A stretch of 18,189 nucleotides of DNA from Temnopleurus reevesii. Taxonomy: Eukaryota > Echinodermata > Echinoidea > Temnopleuroida > Temnopleuridae. Below are positions 8,393 through 17,121 of the stretch, in pieces; the stretch's first letter is position 1, and every line of letters begins with the position of its first letter. The notes beneath the pieces are model-generated. The model saw only the letters and a list, made by a program, of their open reading frames with translations, searched no databases and was not told the origin of the DNA. The position numbers were made by a program, and so were the translations under genes. Location: the NCBI GenBank assembly GCA_036244855.1, contig BQKZ01009224.1, positions 6,670 through 24,858 of the forward strand. The letters are read 5' to 3'.

Positions 8393-8530
8393 TTCCTGCC
8401 AGGTACCTACTTATGTAACCTGGGTTGAGTGCAATACACTCTGAATGTTTTTTTTTTGCTGAAAGAAATTAACACTGTAGCAAAAATTCGAACCCAAGAT
8501 CTATCACAAGTCCCTGAGCACTCTATAAAT
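8393..8530 (-). mobile_element. Decayed SINE copy with residual B box
   Basis: Landmarks shared with the 14490 SINE are CCAGGTACC, AACCTGGGTTGAGTGCAA and GCTGAAAGAAATTAACAC. The reverse-complement B box survives as ATTCGAACC (8486-8494). The A box is no longer recognisable. The copy is followed by CTATAAATGG, as at the 5' edge of the 5535-5755 SINE. Confidence 0.65.
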
Positions 8531-8539
8531 GGATCTTAA

Positions 8540-8685
8540 CATGCCTGGCTTTCGTAAAGCAGTTGTCACACATTTCTACATTTTTATGAATAATTTTCTT
8601 TCATGTACCCATCTACATAACCTGGGTGGGGTGCAACACAATTCCAATGAATTTCCTTTTGAAGAAAATGAACAATATGGCTGTT
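8540..8685 (-). mobile_element. Decayed SINE body without head
   Basis: GCCTGGCTTTCG, GTACCCATCTACATAACCTG, GTGGGGTGCAACACAAT and CCTTTTGAAGAAAATGAAC match the SINE body in order. No tRNA-like head follows. As at 5402-5755, two SINE bodies in the same orientation lie side by side. Confidence 0.55.
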
Positions 8686-8689
8686 TTTA

Positions 8690-9255
8690 TCAGTTTAGGG
8701 AAAAGTCAGAAGTTTGATTGCTTTCTAATATTCTTTTTTTTTCTAAATTGAAAGTCCAGAATTGGCGGTGCAGTTAATACACGGCCGCGGTTTATATACT
8801 GAAAAATATGGTATTCGAAATTGCAATGTTCCAATATTCAATAATGAGGGTGACAGTCCTAACTAACTGGACACATCAATTCTCTTTAGAAAGCCATATC
8901 CAATAAATTTCAAACATTAGGTCTGATTTTGCAGACTAACTCCATTTTTTCCTGTTCCCTGGCGTTGTCAATCAAGTGTAAAAACTTTCCCTCCACTCAG
9001 GCACGGAATATTGGCAGAGCTTGTTCAAATGCCGATTGAAACTACAAATTTTGGCGTTTTATCAGAATTGCAAACAAGAACATGCGTGACCGTGCATACC
9101 GATCAGAAATTTGTGAGGACATTAACGACAGTAGTCACTTTAAACTTTCAGGGCGTTCAGACGGTTGAAGGGTTATATAAAATTTGCTTATTCTTATTTT
9201 GGAGTATTAGTCATAGGTGCCCTAAATTAATGTATTATTATTATTTATCATTATA
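8690..9255. other. Low-repeat stretch, possible cryptic exon
   Basis: Mostly single-copy within the window and slightly richer in GC and CpG from 9000 to 9170. CTTTCCCTCCACTCAG at 8985-9000 looks like a splice acceptor, and an 82-codon frame starts at 9011. I recognise no protein similarity in any frame, so this is noted only as a low-confidence place to look for an exon. Confidence 0.2.
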
Positions 9256-9476
9256 TTAACTCTTTCACTCCGTAATTTCAGTTTCAACATGTCCTTATAT
9301 CTGTACGGAATAGAATGCAGGGAATTGGGGGAAAATATGGAATACATAGGGAAAGCATTGTAAATCTTTTACTTTGTGTTCAAAAGCATACAAAGGTATG
9401 AATATTTTTATCCTTGAGACCTCCCCTATCAAAATATGTATAATTTGGCCATGTCACAGACAATACAACATGTGAC

Positions 9477-9490
9477 ATGTGACGTCACAT
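9477..9490. promoter_or_regulatory. CRE palindrome ATGTGACGTCACAT
   Basis: A perfect 14 bp palindrome containing the full cAMP response element core TGACGTCA (9480-9487), which CREB/ATF bZIP dimers bind. A second TGACGTCA lies 31 bp downstream. Whether it is used is unknown. Confidence 0.5.
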
Positions 9491-9510
9491 ATATCCTTGT
9501 TTGTTTACAG

Positions 9511-9518
9511 TGACGTCA
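9511..9518. promoter_or_regulatory. Second CRE core TGACGTCA
   Basis: A perfect 8 bp CRE in the same inverted-repeat element, spaced 31 bp from the first core (about three helical turns). Confidence 0.45.
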
Positions 9519-9603
9519 GCAAGCCGGTTTCAGCGGCTATCCATACAATACGTACTATTTCTCTCGCGCCGCTTACACCGGACCGTCGTAGCAAAAGAGT
9601 TAA

Positions 9604-10400
9604 TAATAATAATAATTTATGACTGTCCTAAAACACATTTTCCATCCTAATTAGATGCTCAACAGCTATTTGGGAGCTCTGTTTGAAGGCGAATACCTGG
9701 CGCATGTAGCCATTCAAAATATTTAAAAGGTAGAAATGTGATACAAAGAATATTTTAAAAAATCAGAATACCAAAAAATACATACAAATTGTAATTGCTA
9801 TGAATTTTACTTCAATTATTTTTTACATTCTAATCTCTCTTTTTTTTAAAAGAAACTAGTAGCACAAACTTATCTTATCTTCTTTTTTTAATTATTGAAC
9901 TGAATCAAAAATATATTTCCTTTGTAAAAACATAATCAACATATTAAATAGATAAAAGATAAAAACGGTCCACAGCTTTCTTTATGAAATAGCTTTGTTT
10001 TCATTAACACAATTCATAGATTAAAACTGCCTCCAAAATAGTCAAGTATTGCAATGAAACAACTGTTATTACAAATGATAAATTCCTCCCTAATTTGCCT
10101 GAGTTTTCAATTAGCTAAAATGATTCCACACAATATTTTTTCTCCGTGTCCATGTCAAATTGTAATTGGAAAGAGGACTGACACACCAATAAAAAACCTC
10201 CCACATATTTGCCTATTATTAGTTCAATCTTTCTTTCTTGTTTTTCATTCATCTGCTTTGAAACCTTATGTGAATTTCTAATCTCTCTTTCTCATATTAA
10301 TTCATTCTAATATGACTGAAGTCATTGATCCCAGAAATCGAGCTGATTTCTCGTAAATTGCACTCCCCCCCCCCCCATTAAACTTAAATGTGATTCAAAA
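9604..10400. other. AT-rich unannotated stretch with a C12 run
   Basis: (AAT)n sequence lies at the left edge and a 12-base C run at 10365-10376. The 75-codon frame at 10054-10281 has no recognisable domain. No gene is called. Confidence 0.4.
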
Positions 10401-11095
10401 GAAAGAAAACTCCTCACGATCTTGACATTCTTCAATTTCTTAATTTCTTACATGGCCAATTTGCATTACCATTCGCTTTGCCAAGTTTGAATCACTCTTT
10501 AATTTGACTTTCCATATTCCCTTGCCATTTTCCTACACATTAATATCGTATATGGATGAATCGGGGAATGTTTCACAAAGTAAATTACATAATTTTTTAA
10601 CTTTCAACTATTTTATACATTTTCCTCTTCATTCAATCACCCCCTCCCTCCTCAGGTGTTCATAACAAATTGCCATTGCAAACGAAAGAAAACTCCCCAC
10701 GATCTTGACACTCTTCAATTTCCTTACAGTATCTTCATTGCCGATACGCTTTTCCAATTTGAATCACTCTTTATTTTGACTTTCCATATTCCCTCACATC
10801 GTTTTTCTACACATGAATACCTTATGAGGATCAATAGGGGCATGTTTCAGATAATCACAGAAATTTTATTCTTTCAAATATTTTTTATATTTTTCTCTTT
10901 GATCAATCATCTGATAATTGCAAAAGTATGGAATTTTTTCAGACTCTTAAATTATTATACATCTTACAAGGCCAATTTGCTTTGCCAATTTGACTCTCTC
11001 TTTATTTTGACTTGCCCTATTCCCTTGCGCCATTTTCCTACACATTAATATCTTATATAGATCAATGAGGGATCTTTCATACAAAGACAGCATCA
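10401..11095. repeat. Tandem array, ~2.6 copies of a 230-283 bp unit
   Basis: GAAAGAAAACTCC(T/C)CACGATC recurs at 10401 and 10684. GAATCACTCTTTA(A/T)TTTGACT recurs at 10489 and 10761, with a relative at about 10992. CCATTTTCCTACACATTAAT is shared by units one and three. The third unit lacks the 5' block. A 130-codon frame at 10656-11048, the longest in the window, spans two units, is Phe/Ile/His rich, and is a by-product of the array. Confidence 0.8.
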
Positions 11096-11400
11096 TAAAA
11101 TATTGAATGAACCCCTGATGGGGGATAAAAGTATTGCCCCGACGACAGAATTAATGTGGTCGCAACCCATGCATGATAATGGCTGCTATCAAATCACAAA
11201 AGTGGATCTCTGGAGGGATTGACCTGTTTTCTCATGTCATTTTCCACCATAATATCAAACCGCCTTTGTTTCCAAATGGTAATTTTAGATCGATTTGATT
11301 TTAAAGTTACACATGTTTTCATTGCCATCTGCCTATAGTGGCCACCTATCAAGATAGAGAGAGGGGGAGAGAAAGAGAGGTAGAAATGTGGTTTTACACC
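11096..11400. repeat. Composite array, unit A1 (~300 bp)
   Basis: The unit runs from AATGAACCCCTGATGG through GAATTAATGTGGT (11148) and GATAATGGCTGCTATC to GTGGTTTTACA. It corresponds to A2 (11946-12245) over its whole length, including CTTTGTTTCCAAATGG and CTACACATGTTT-like blocks. An AG-rich run lies near its end (11354-11381). Confidence 0.8.
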
Positions 11401-11535
11401 ATTGATAATTCAAATTTGAAAATTTGTGCCAGAGGAAGGGAGAAAGATGGACCAAAATTTAAGCATCACCATCTTTACAAAACCTTACATGCAGTTGCTG
11501 CATATTTTTCTTTCACATACACATAAAAAAGAGAA

Positions 11536-11550
11536 CCCCCCCCCCCCCCC
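11536..11550. repeat. Poly-C run of 15
   Basis: Fifteen consecutive C on the plus strand (G15 on the minus strand). It lies between array units A1 and B1 and is the longest of four such runs in the window. Confidence 0.95.
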
Positions 11551-11552
11551 GG

Positions 11553-11800
11553 TCCCTTTGAAAGTAGAAGAACTTTTTAATGGACTGGTATCCAGTGACG
11601 AAATTCAGTAGTAATATCATTTAAATCCATAGGTAGCTTGTGTGTAAAGACCAAAATGATTGACTGATTTGTGCATGAATAACCAAGCATAGAATGGAAA
11701 CATCTAATGTGTAAAAAGATGGGGCTACCTTGTTTCAATATAATAAAATGAACATCTGATGGAGAATAAAAGTGTTGCCGCAGAGTACCCAACCCCCCTC
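11553..11800. repeat. Composite array, unit B1 (~230 bp)
   Basis: Blocks shared with B2 are TGGACTGGTAT (11581), CCAGTGACGAAATTC, AGTAATATCATTTAA, TAGCTTGTGTG and TACCTTGTTT. The unit ends in AATGAACATCTGATGGAGAA, which is also the start of an A unit, so A and B units are interlocked. Confidence 0.8.
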
Positions 11801-11947
11801 TTGAAATTGGACTGGTATTGGTAACCAGTGATGAAATTCTGTAGTAATATCATTCAACTCCATAACTAGCTTGTGTGAAAAGACCAATTTGATCGAACAA
11901 TTTATAATGTAATTTATCAAATGGTATAAGTACCTTGTTTTAATATT
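11799..11947. repeat. Composite array, unit B2
   Basis: This repeats unit B1 with a spacing of 227 bp (TGGACTGGTATT at 11808). It runs without a break into A2 through the shared AATGAACATCTGATGGAG block. Confidence 0.8.
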
Positions 11948-12410
11948 CAATGAACATCTGATGGAGAATTAAAGTGATGCCACGACGGAATTAATGTGGT
12001 TGCAACCCATGCGTGATAATGACTGCTATCAAATCACAAAAATGGAACACCAGGGAATTGAATGTGTCAGCCAACTGTGACGTGCTTTCTCATCTAATAT
12101 TCCACCAAAATATTAAACCTCCTTTGTTTCCAAATGGCAACATTAGATCTATTTAATTTAAAGCTACACATGTTTCAGTGTTGCTCTGCCTATGGGTGAC
12201 TGCCAAAGAGTGAGAGGGATGAAGAGAAACATTTGGTTTTACAACATCTGATAGAGGATAAAAGTATTGCCGGCGATGGAATTAATGTGGTCGCAAGCCA
12301 TGCATGATAATGACTGCTATCAAATCACAATAGTGGATCTCTGGGGGGATTGAATGTACAAGCAGACTGTGACATGCTTTCTCATGTGAGGTATATCATG
12401 AAAACATTAA
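11948..12410. repeat. Composite array, units A2 and A3
   Basis: GAATTAATGTGGT recurs at 11988 and 12279 (291 bp apart), followed in both by GCATGATAATGACTGCTATC-like sequence and TGTGAC(G/A)TGCTTTCTCATGT-like blocks. A3 is truncated near 12400. The overall order is A1-B1-B2-A2-A3, meaning an older A-A tandem in which a B segment was inserted or amplified. Confidence 0.8.
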
Positions 12411-12438
12411 ACATTGCTCCTTCTAAATTGTATACTAT

Positions 12439-12614
12439 GAGGGTGTTGTTCAAAAGTTGCAATTGATCGCAAGTTGCAGTTGATCGGAATATGCCAATCA
12501 AAATCATTGTTTCATGCGCGTCTTGTTAAATGCGCGCACCATGCGCGAATGAAACTGAGCGTTACAATTTGCAAAGTTGCAGTTGATTTGCAGTTGATTT
12601 TGAGCAACACCCCC
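12439..12614. mobile_element. Short TIR element (~176 bp) with CpG-rich core
   Basis: Left end GAGGGTGTTGTTCAAAA, right end read inwards GGGGGTGTTGCTCAAAA (15 of 17 match). Subterminal TTGCA(A/G)TTGAT motifs occur twice at each end in opposite orientation. The centre holds TTTCATGCGCG and CGCGAATGAAA as a nested inverted repeat around TGCGCGCA. TAT lies immediately outside both ends, a possible 3 bp target duplication. The superfamily is not assigned. Confidence 0.7.
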
Positions 12615-13165
12615 TATATCTATTATAGTGGCTGCCTACACTAGTTTATTACCTTTGTGTAGATAAAGAAATGTGCTGTATGAGCCCCCCCCCCCCAAAA
12701 AAAAAAAGTTGTTGTCCTCCACTGACCAACCCTATGAAAATGATAAAATGGTCCAACCGGAACTTGTTCTTGTTTAATCCTTTCATTAGCATTGAAAGAA
12801 TCATAAAAATCAATTAAAAATGCATGGGTAGAGCTGGGAAATATTATCAGAAATGTCATTTTAAAAAGGATTTTCCACAAAATACTAATAGAAGCTGAAA
12901 AAGATATGTTTTTCTAAATGTTTCTCGTCTTTTCTTTGCCTCAAAAGTTTTATTTTTTCCACATTAAAATGTATTAAAAAACTACAATTGAAAATAAATA
13001 CCTTTCATTGGACAACCAAACAATTTTTTTGCATCTATGATATACATGATACACTTGAAAATATCCTATGAGCCCAGATACTGCAAATCAAAAAATGAAA
13101 ACTCACGATAAATCCCTTACACAGACAAAACATCTCAAATTTGTCTCACACCCTTAATCAGTGTC
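12615..13165. other. Unannotated stretch with adjoining C12 and A11 runs
   Basis: A 12-base C run (12685-12696) is followed directly by 11 A. Nothing else stands out. The minus-strand frame at 12641-12880 reads through the homopolymers and is not a gene. Confidence 0.45.
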
Positions 13166-13170
13166 TGAAA

Positions 13171-13364
13171 TATGTATATAACACGATATAAACTATTTCC
13201 GTAAAATAAAGTGGGCCACGGACAATAGATCCGCAGGCCGTGTATTCAACTGGGCGGACACAACAATCACAACCCGGTTCCGATTTGAATAGCATTACAA
13301 AGGAACATTGAATTTGCATTTGACTTAATTTTTCTAAAATAGTTTATATCGTGTTATATATGTC
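13171..13364. mobile_element. Fold-back element with ~27 bp inverted repeats
   Basis: The left arm has TATATAACACGATATAAACT followed by ATTT. The right arm (13337-13364) is its reverse complement, with about 24 of 27 positions matching. The interior is less AT-rich, with a small CACGG...CCGTG hairpin (13215-13242) and ACCCGGTTCCG. No target duplication is obvious, so it is either a MITE that has lost its flanks or a simple palindromic remnant. Confidence 0.65.
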
Positions 13365-13516
13365 TTGGTCTAATTCCTGCAGAAGACATAAAACTCTAAC
13401 AGAGCCATGCAATATCTATTTATTTTCTACTTCACATATGAAAGTATTGATTGCAATATGTATACATATTATCAGAGTACATTTTGTTAACTGCAATTTG
13501 TTATAATAGTTTAATG

Positions 13517-13590
13517 TTTTATTTCTGTTTTATTTCCTTACAGCTTGATCACCTGGTGGGGCCAAGTTAATGCCCAGTAAATAAAGCTTC
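13517..13590 (+). other. Candidate 3' terminal exon (acceptor plus AATAAA)
   Basis: A pyrimidine-rich tract (TTTCTGTTTTATTTCCTTACAG, ending 13543) resembles a strong 3' splice site. It is followed by CTTGATCACCTGGTGGGG, stop codons in the downstream frames, and AATAAA at about 13580. This is the best-looking splice and polyadenylation combination I noticed, but the coding part would be only about eight codons and may be chance. No upstream exon can be identified. Confidence 0.2.
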
Positions 13591-13759
13591 CAGTATCAAG
13601 GCATAAAGAGAGTCAATTTTGGTCATTCTTTCACATTTGTGGTATATGTTTGCAATCTAGTTTTTGTAATACAAATGGAGAGCTTACTACCCGCATTTGG
13701 TTGGTCAGAAAATATGGAGTGAAACTCATTAGATCGATCAAGTCCAGGGCATATAGATG

Positions 13760-14400
13760 AAAGGGGCATAAATAATAGAAATTGAAATCTTTTCATATTT
13801 TATCAGGCTAAAAAATGTTCTTACTACTGAAGAGAATTTGACCAGGAAAGGAGGAAATTTGACGATATTACTATAGCAGTCGAATTTAGACGCCCATTTT
13901 CCATTTATAGTTGACATCAAGTTGCAATACTGCATAAGCCAATAAATATAAGAATGAGTGGTAGAAATCTTCATATTCTGTCAAGCTACCAAAGGTTCTT
14001 ACTATTGAAGAGAATTTTACCACGAAAAGAGGAAATCTGACGATATTACTATCGCACTTCAGTTTAGACGCCCATTTTCCATTTAATATCAAGTTGCAAT
14101 ACTGTATTAGAGAATAAATAAAACTACCAGTAATATAAATCAATTCATATTTTGTCAGGCTACAAAATATTTTCAGCGGGGAAAGGAGGAAATTAACGAT
14201 ATTTTTATCACACTCCAGTTAGGAAACTAAACTTTCATTCAGCTTTGATATCAAGTTGCAATACTGAATAAGCCAATTGATAAAGGTTCCAATAGTAGAA
14301 ATCTATTCATATTTTGTGGGGCAGAGGAGGAAATATAACATCGTTTTCGATTTGACTTAAAGATATGAATTTGCAATTTGTTTCAAACTTGCTAGGAGAG
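13760..14400. repeat. Tandem array, ~3.7 copies of a 160-172 bp unit
   Basis: CAAGTTGCAATACTG recurs at 13918, 14090 and 14252. Other shared blocks are TTCATATTTTGTCAGGCTAC, GTTCTTACTA(C/T)TGAAGAGAA, GACGATATTACTAT and TTTAGACGCCCATTTTCC. The fourth unit (about 14300-14400) is degraded. Minus-strand frames of 78-85 codons here are by-products of the repeat. Confidence 0.88.
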
Positions 14401-14489
14401 TTAAACTGAAATCTTAAATGAAATATATTTTTCCTTATTTATTTTCAAACCAATTCTGTTTGTGTGGTTTTCCAAAATTATAGCAGAGT

Positions 14490-14770
14490 TATAATAATAA
14501 TAATACTACACAACATTTATATAGCGCTTAATACGAATTGTTTCTAAGCGCTCTGTGCATTATTACCCGGCTATAGCATGGCTACCATTCGGCGCTCACT
14601 GCATTCAAGGAATTTCTTCCTACCGGTACCCATTCACCTCACCTGGGTTGAGTGCAGCACAATGTAGATAAGTTTCTTGCTGAAGGAAATTAACGCCATG
14701 GGTAGGATTCGAACCTACGACCCTCGTGTTGGAAGGCGAGAGTCAGAACCACTACACCACGACACCTCCA
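14490..14770 (-). mobile_element. Well-preserved tRNA-derived SINE
   Basis: On the minus strand the element opens with a tRNA-like head of about 66 nt: A box TGGTGTAGTGG (14749-14759), an anticodon-loop-like CTTCCAA between CTCG and CGAG, and B box GGTTCGAATCC (14705-14715). The CTTCCAA loop resembles tRNA-Gly(UCC). A body with TGCTGCACTCAACCCAGGTG follows, then AGCGCTTAGAAACAATTCG, then GCGCTATATAAATG and a (TTA)n tail at 14491-14505. GCGCTATATAAAT tails occur in several metazoan SINEs and are thought to match partner LINEs. It is the most complete of the SINE copies here. Confidence 0.88.
14705..14759 (-). promoter_or_regulatory. Internal pol III promoter (A and B boxes) of the SINE
   Basis: TGGTGTAGTGG fits the tRNA A box consensus (TRGCNNAGYGG) except at one or two positions. 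GGTTCGAATCC is a perfect B box. The spacing is normal for a tRNA-type promoter. Confidence 0.8.
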
Positions 14771-14799
14771 TATAAACCATTGAATTAATCCAAGATCTA

Positions 14800-15051
14800 G
14801 GGGGTATACCCCCTCCCCCCTCTGCTAATCCCATCCAGAAAATGAAAGAATTCAGACACTTTTTCTTTTATTCATATATATATTATAATTTTGCTGCTTG
14901 TCATGCTTTTTAATTGAGTAATTCTTGTATTTTTCTTCTTATGATGTATATATAATCTTTACTTTCTTTTGTGTATTGTGTATATTTTCCATTTTTTTGT
15001 ATTTGCTGTGTTATCTTTTATGACAGCAATAAAACAAACAAACAAACAAAT
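14800..15051 (+). mobile_element. LINE-like 3' end with hairpin and (CAAA)n tail
   Basis: TTGCTGT and ACAGCAA (about 15003-15029) form a hairpin, immediately followed by AATAAA and an (AAAC)n run to about 15050. The AT-rich sequence upstream resembles a 3' UTR. No reverse-transcriptase coding sequence is visible, so this is inferred only from the same hairpin-plus-tail design as at 57-150. Confidence 0.4.
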
Positions 15052-15402
15052 CCATTTGTTCCACTTGTCAACATCTTATATCAATTTTTGGGTGAGAATC
15101 AAGGAAAAATCACTCTGTGTGTCCCCCCCCCCAATTTCGAAATTAAATCCGCCATGTAATAACACCATCACTATAGCTTATGCATGCCAATGTAAACTAC
15201 TATTACGCCTTCTATGAAAATAACTTCATTCTAAATTCATACACATGATGTTTATCAACCCTAGAGAAATTTTTCTCGCCTGGCCAGTGCAGTCCCAGTT
15301 ATTAAAATCCATGTGTGTTTTATTCAGCCATAAGTAAGCGGCCATGCATGCTTTAATGAGCAATTAGTTTACGTACAGCCTCAGGTGTTTCTGTTTTTTA
15401 AT
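15052..15402. other. Unannotated stretch with a C10 run
   Basis: A 10-base C run lies at 15123-15132. No coding domain, tandem repeat or inverted terminus is recognised. Confidence 0.4.
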
Positions 15403-16075
15403 CTATGAAGAGGTTTATTGGAAGGGAGGTGAAAATATTTCATGAACGTTCAGATTTTGTTATTGGTTTCTTTTATGATAAAAGTGTATGACAAAATGGC
15501 TGAAATGATCATACAAAACATCTATCTCTTCCTCTATTTAGAACTTTATGGTAGAGGAGAGGTGAAAATAATCTATGAACATTCAGATTTTGTTATTGAT
15601 TTCATTCATGACAAAAATGTATATGATAAAATGGCTGAAACGTGAGTATAGAACGTCCATCTACTCCTCTATGGATATCTTTAGAGTGGAGGAGAGGTGA
15701 AAATAATTTACGAACGTTCAGATTTCAGTATTGGTTTCTTTCATGATAAAAGTGTATGACAAAATGGCTGAAATATTCATATAGAACATCCATCTACTCC
15801 TCTATGAAGAACTTTATAGCGCAGAGGTGAAAATAATTTATGAACGTTCAATTTTCAGATTTTTATATTGGTTTCATTCATGACAAAAATGCTCATGACA
15901 AAATGGCTGAAATATTCATACAGAATATCCATCTACTTGTCTATGAAGAACTTTAAAGAGCAGGAGATGTGAAAAAATCAATGAATGTTCAGATTTTGTT
16001 ATTGGTTTCATTCATGACAAAAGTGTATGACAAAATAGCTGAAATATTAATATACAACATTCATGTAATCCCAAT
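15403..16075. repeat. Tandem array, five copies of a ~134 bp unit
   Basis: AAAATGGCTGAAA (or AAAATAGCT in the last copy) recurs at 15493, 15628, 15761, 15900 and 16032, giving periods of 135, 133, 139 and 132 bp. Each unit also has GAGGTGAAAATAATTTATGA, ACGTTCAGATTTT, ATTGGTTTCATTCATGA and CATCTACTCCTCTATG-like blocks. The fourth unit has a small insertion near 15850. An open frame at 15442-15645 persists only because the local period is divisible by three. Confidence 0.92.
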
Positions 16076-16128
16076 GTACTGTTCCATTTCCTTTAAAATT
16101 TCTAATTACCCAATTTACAACCTCACAC

Positions 16129-16482
16129 ACTAAAAAATCAGGGTGCAGTTTTTCACCCTTACAGGTGGTACTATAGCAACACCCTTAGGGGTGTAGATAT
16201 GCACCCATAGGGTATAGAAATGACCTGTTAGGGTTAGGGTAGAGATATGCACCCTTGGGATGCAGTTATGCACTCTTATGGTGTAGATAAAGCATTCGTA
16301 GCATGCTTAGGGTGTAGATAATGCACTCTTAGGGTGTAGATAATGCACTCCTTGGGTGCAGATGGACATTCTTCGGGGTACGATGTGCACCCCTAAGGTA
16401 CAGATTTGCACCTTATAAAGTGTCAATATCATGCAATTGGTTGCATCCCTCAGGGTGCAAAACTCCACCATGATTTTTTAGT
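16129..16482. mobile_element. TIR element with a minisatellite core (354 bp)
   Basis: Left end ACTAAAAAATCAGGGTGCAG, right end read inwards ACTAAAAAATCATGGTGGAG, a ~30 bp imperfect terminal inverted repeat continuing into TTTT(T/G)CACCCT. Between the ends are about ten degenerate copies of a ~21-24 bp motif near GGGTGTAGATAATGCACTC. No target duplication is evident and there is no coding capacity. The outermost bases recall CACTA elements but the match is too short to assign a superfamily. Confidence 0.75.
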
Positions 16483-17121
16483 ATGTATATAGTTGAACAA
16501 AATATTATCTGCTTGTAAAGAAAACAAAACTTATATTTTGATACAATGATCAAGTCTATAATTATCTTGGATGAATGATGTTCAAGATTATTATTATAAT
16601 TGAGAATTGACCCTGAAGAACCCTCTCAAATGATTTTCAAGTATCTAAAAGGACAAAAGCTAAATTCTTCACTTAATTATGCTTCCTAATAAGATATCAA
16701 TTTCCAAAAAATAGATTGAATTAGCTCTCAGCAAAGATACTCAAACATCCATAATATTTGCCACTTCACTGTACAAATCCAATCTAATGTAGAATATTTC
16801 AGTACACAGGTAATTTCTCAACAAGGAAATTACAACATATATGGAAAACATGATGACAGCTAAAAATAACCACCACCCTCTTCTGAAAATAAATATTTCA
16901 TTTCATTTATTTCCACAATAACAGCAACTTGATAAAATATGGGTTCTTTCAAAAGGGAATATATTTCCCAAGAAAAAATTAATTATTTCACCAAGAAATT
17001 TCATAATGAAGGTTATTTTTGCAAGGAGATTAAAGCAGGGATAAGCTAATCTAAATGAATTATCTCCGCAGACAATAAAAAACCAAAGTAACTAAGTAAA
17101 TTTCCAGGATACCTAACAAAG
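16483..17121. other. AT-rich unannotated stretch
   Basis: No tandem repeat, inverted terminus or coding domain is recognised. Confidence 0.4.

Larger units (their letters stand above)
9256..9603. mobile_element. TTAA-flanked inverted-repeat element with two CREs
   Basis: TTAA at 9256-9259 and at 9600-9603 bound a 340 bp element. Its ends are CTCTTTCACTCCG and, read inwards from the right, CTCTTTTGCTACG (10 of 13 match). The right third is unusually GC and CpG rich for the window (CTCTCGCGCCGC, CACCGGACCGTCG). No coding capacity. TTAA boundaries suggest piggyBac-type mobilisation. ATT-rich sequence lies on both sides. Confidence 0.6.

Noticed and set aside
9011..9259. 82-codon open frame starting MAELVQMPIE
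   Set aside because: No family similarity recognised, no supporting splice donor identified, and the end runs into an AT-rich transposon edge. Kept only as a low-confidence region to check.
10656..11048. 130-codon open frame, longest in the window
   Set aside because: It lies across two units of a tandem array, has low-complexity composition and no recognisable domain.
14700..14770. Functional tRNA gene on the minus strand
   Set aside because: A and B boxes are present, but the acceptor and anticodon stems do not pair properly and the sequence continues into a SINE body.
15442..15645. 67-codon frame with repeated YDKMAE
   Set aside because: The repetition comes from the 135 bp DNA repeat; neighbouring units with 133 or 139 bp periods break the frame.
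16228..16243. GTTAGGGTTAGGG, resembling telomere repeats
   Set aside because: Only two units, and they fit as variants of the surrounding GGGTGTAGATA minisatellite.
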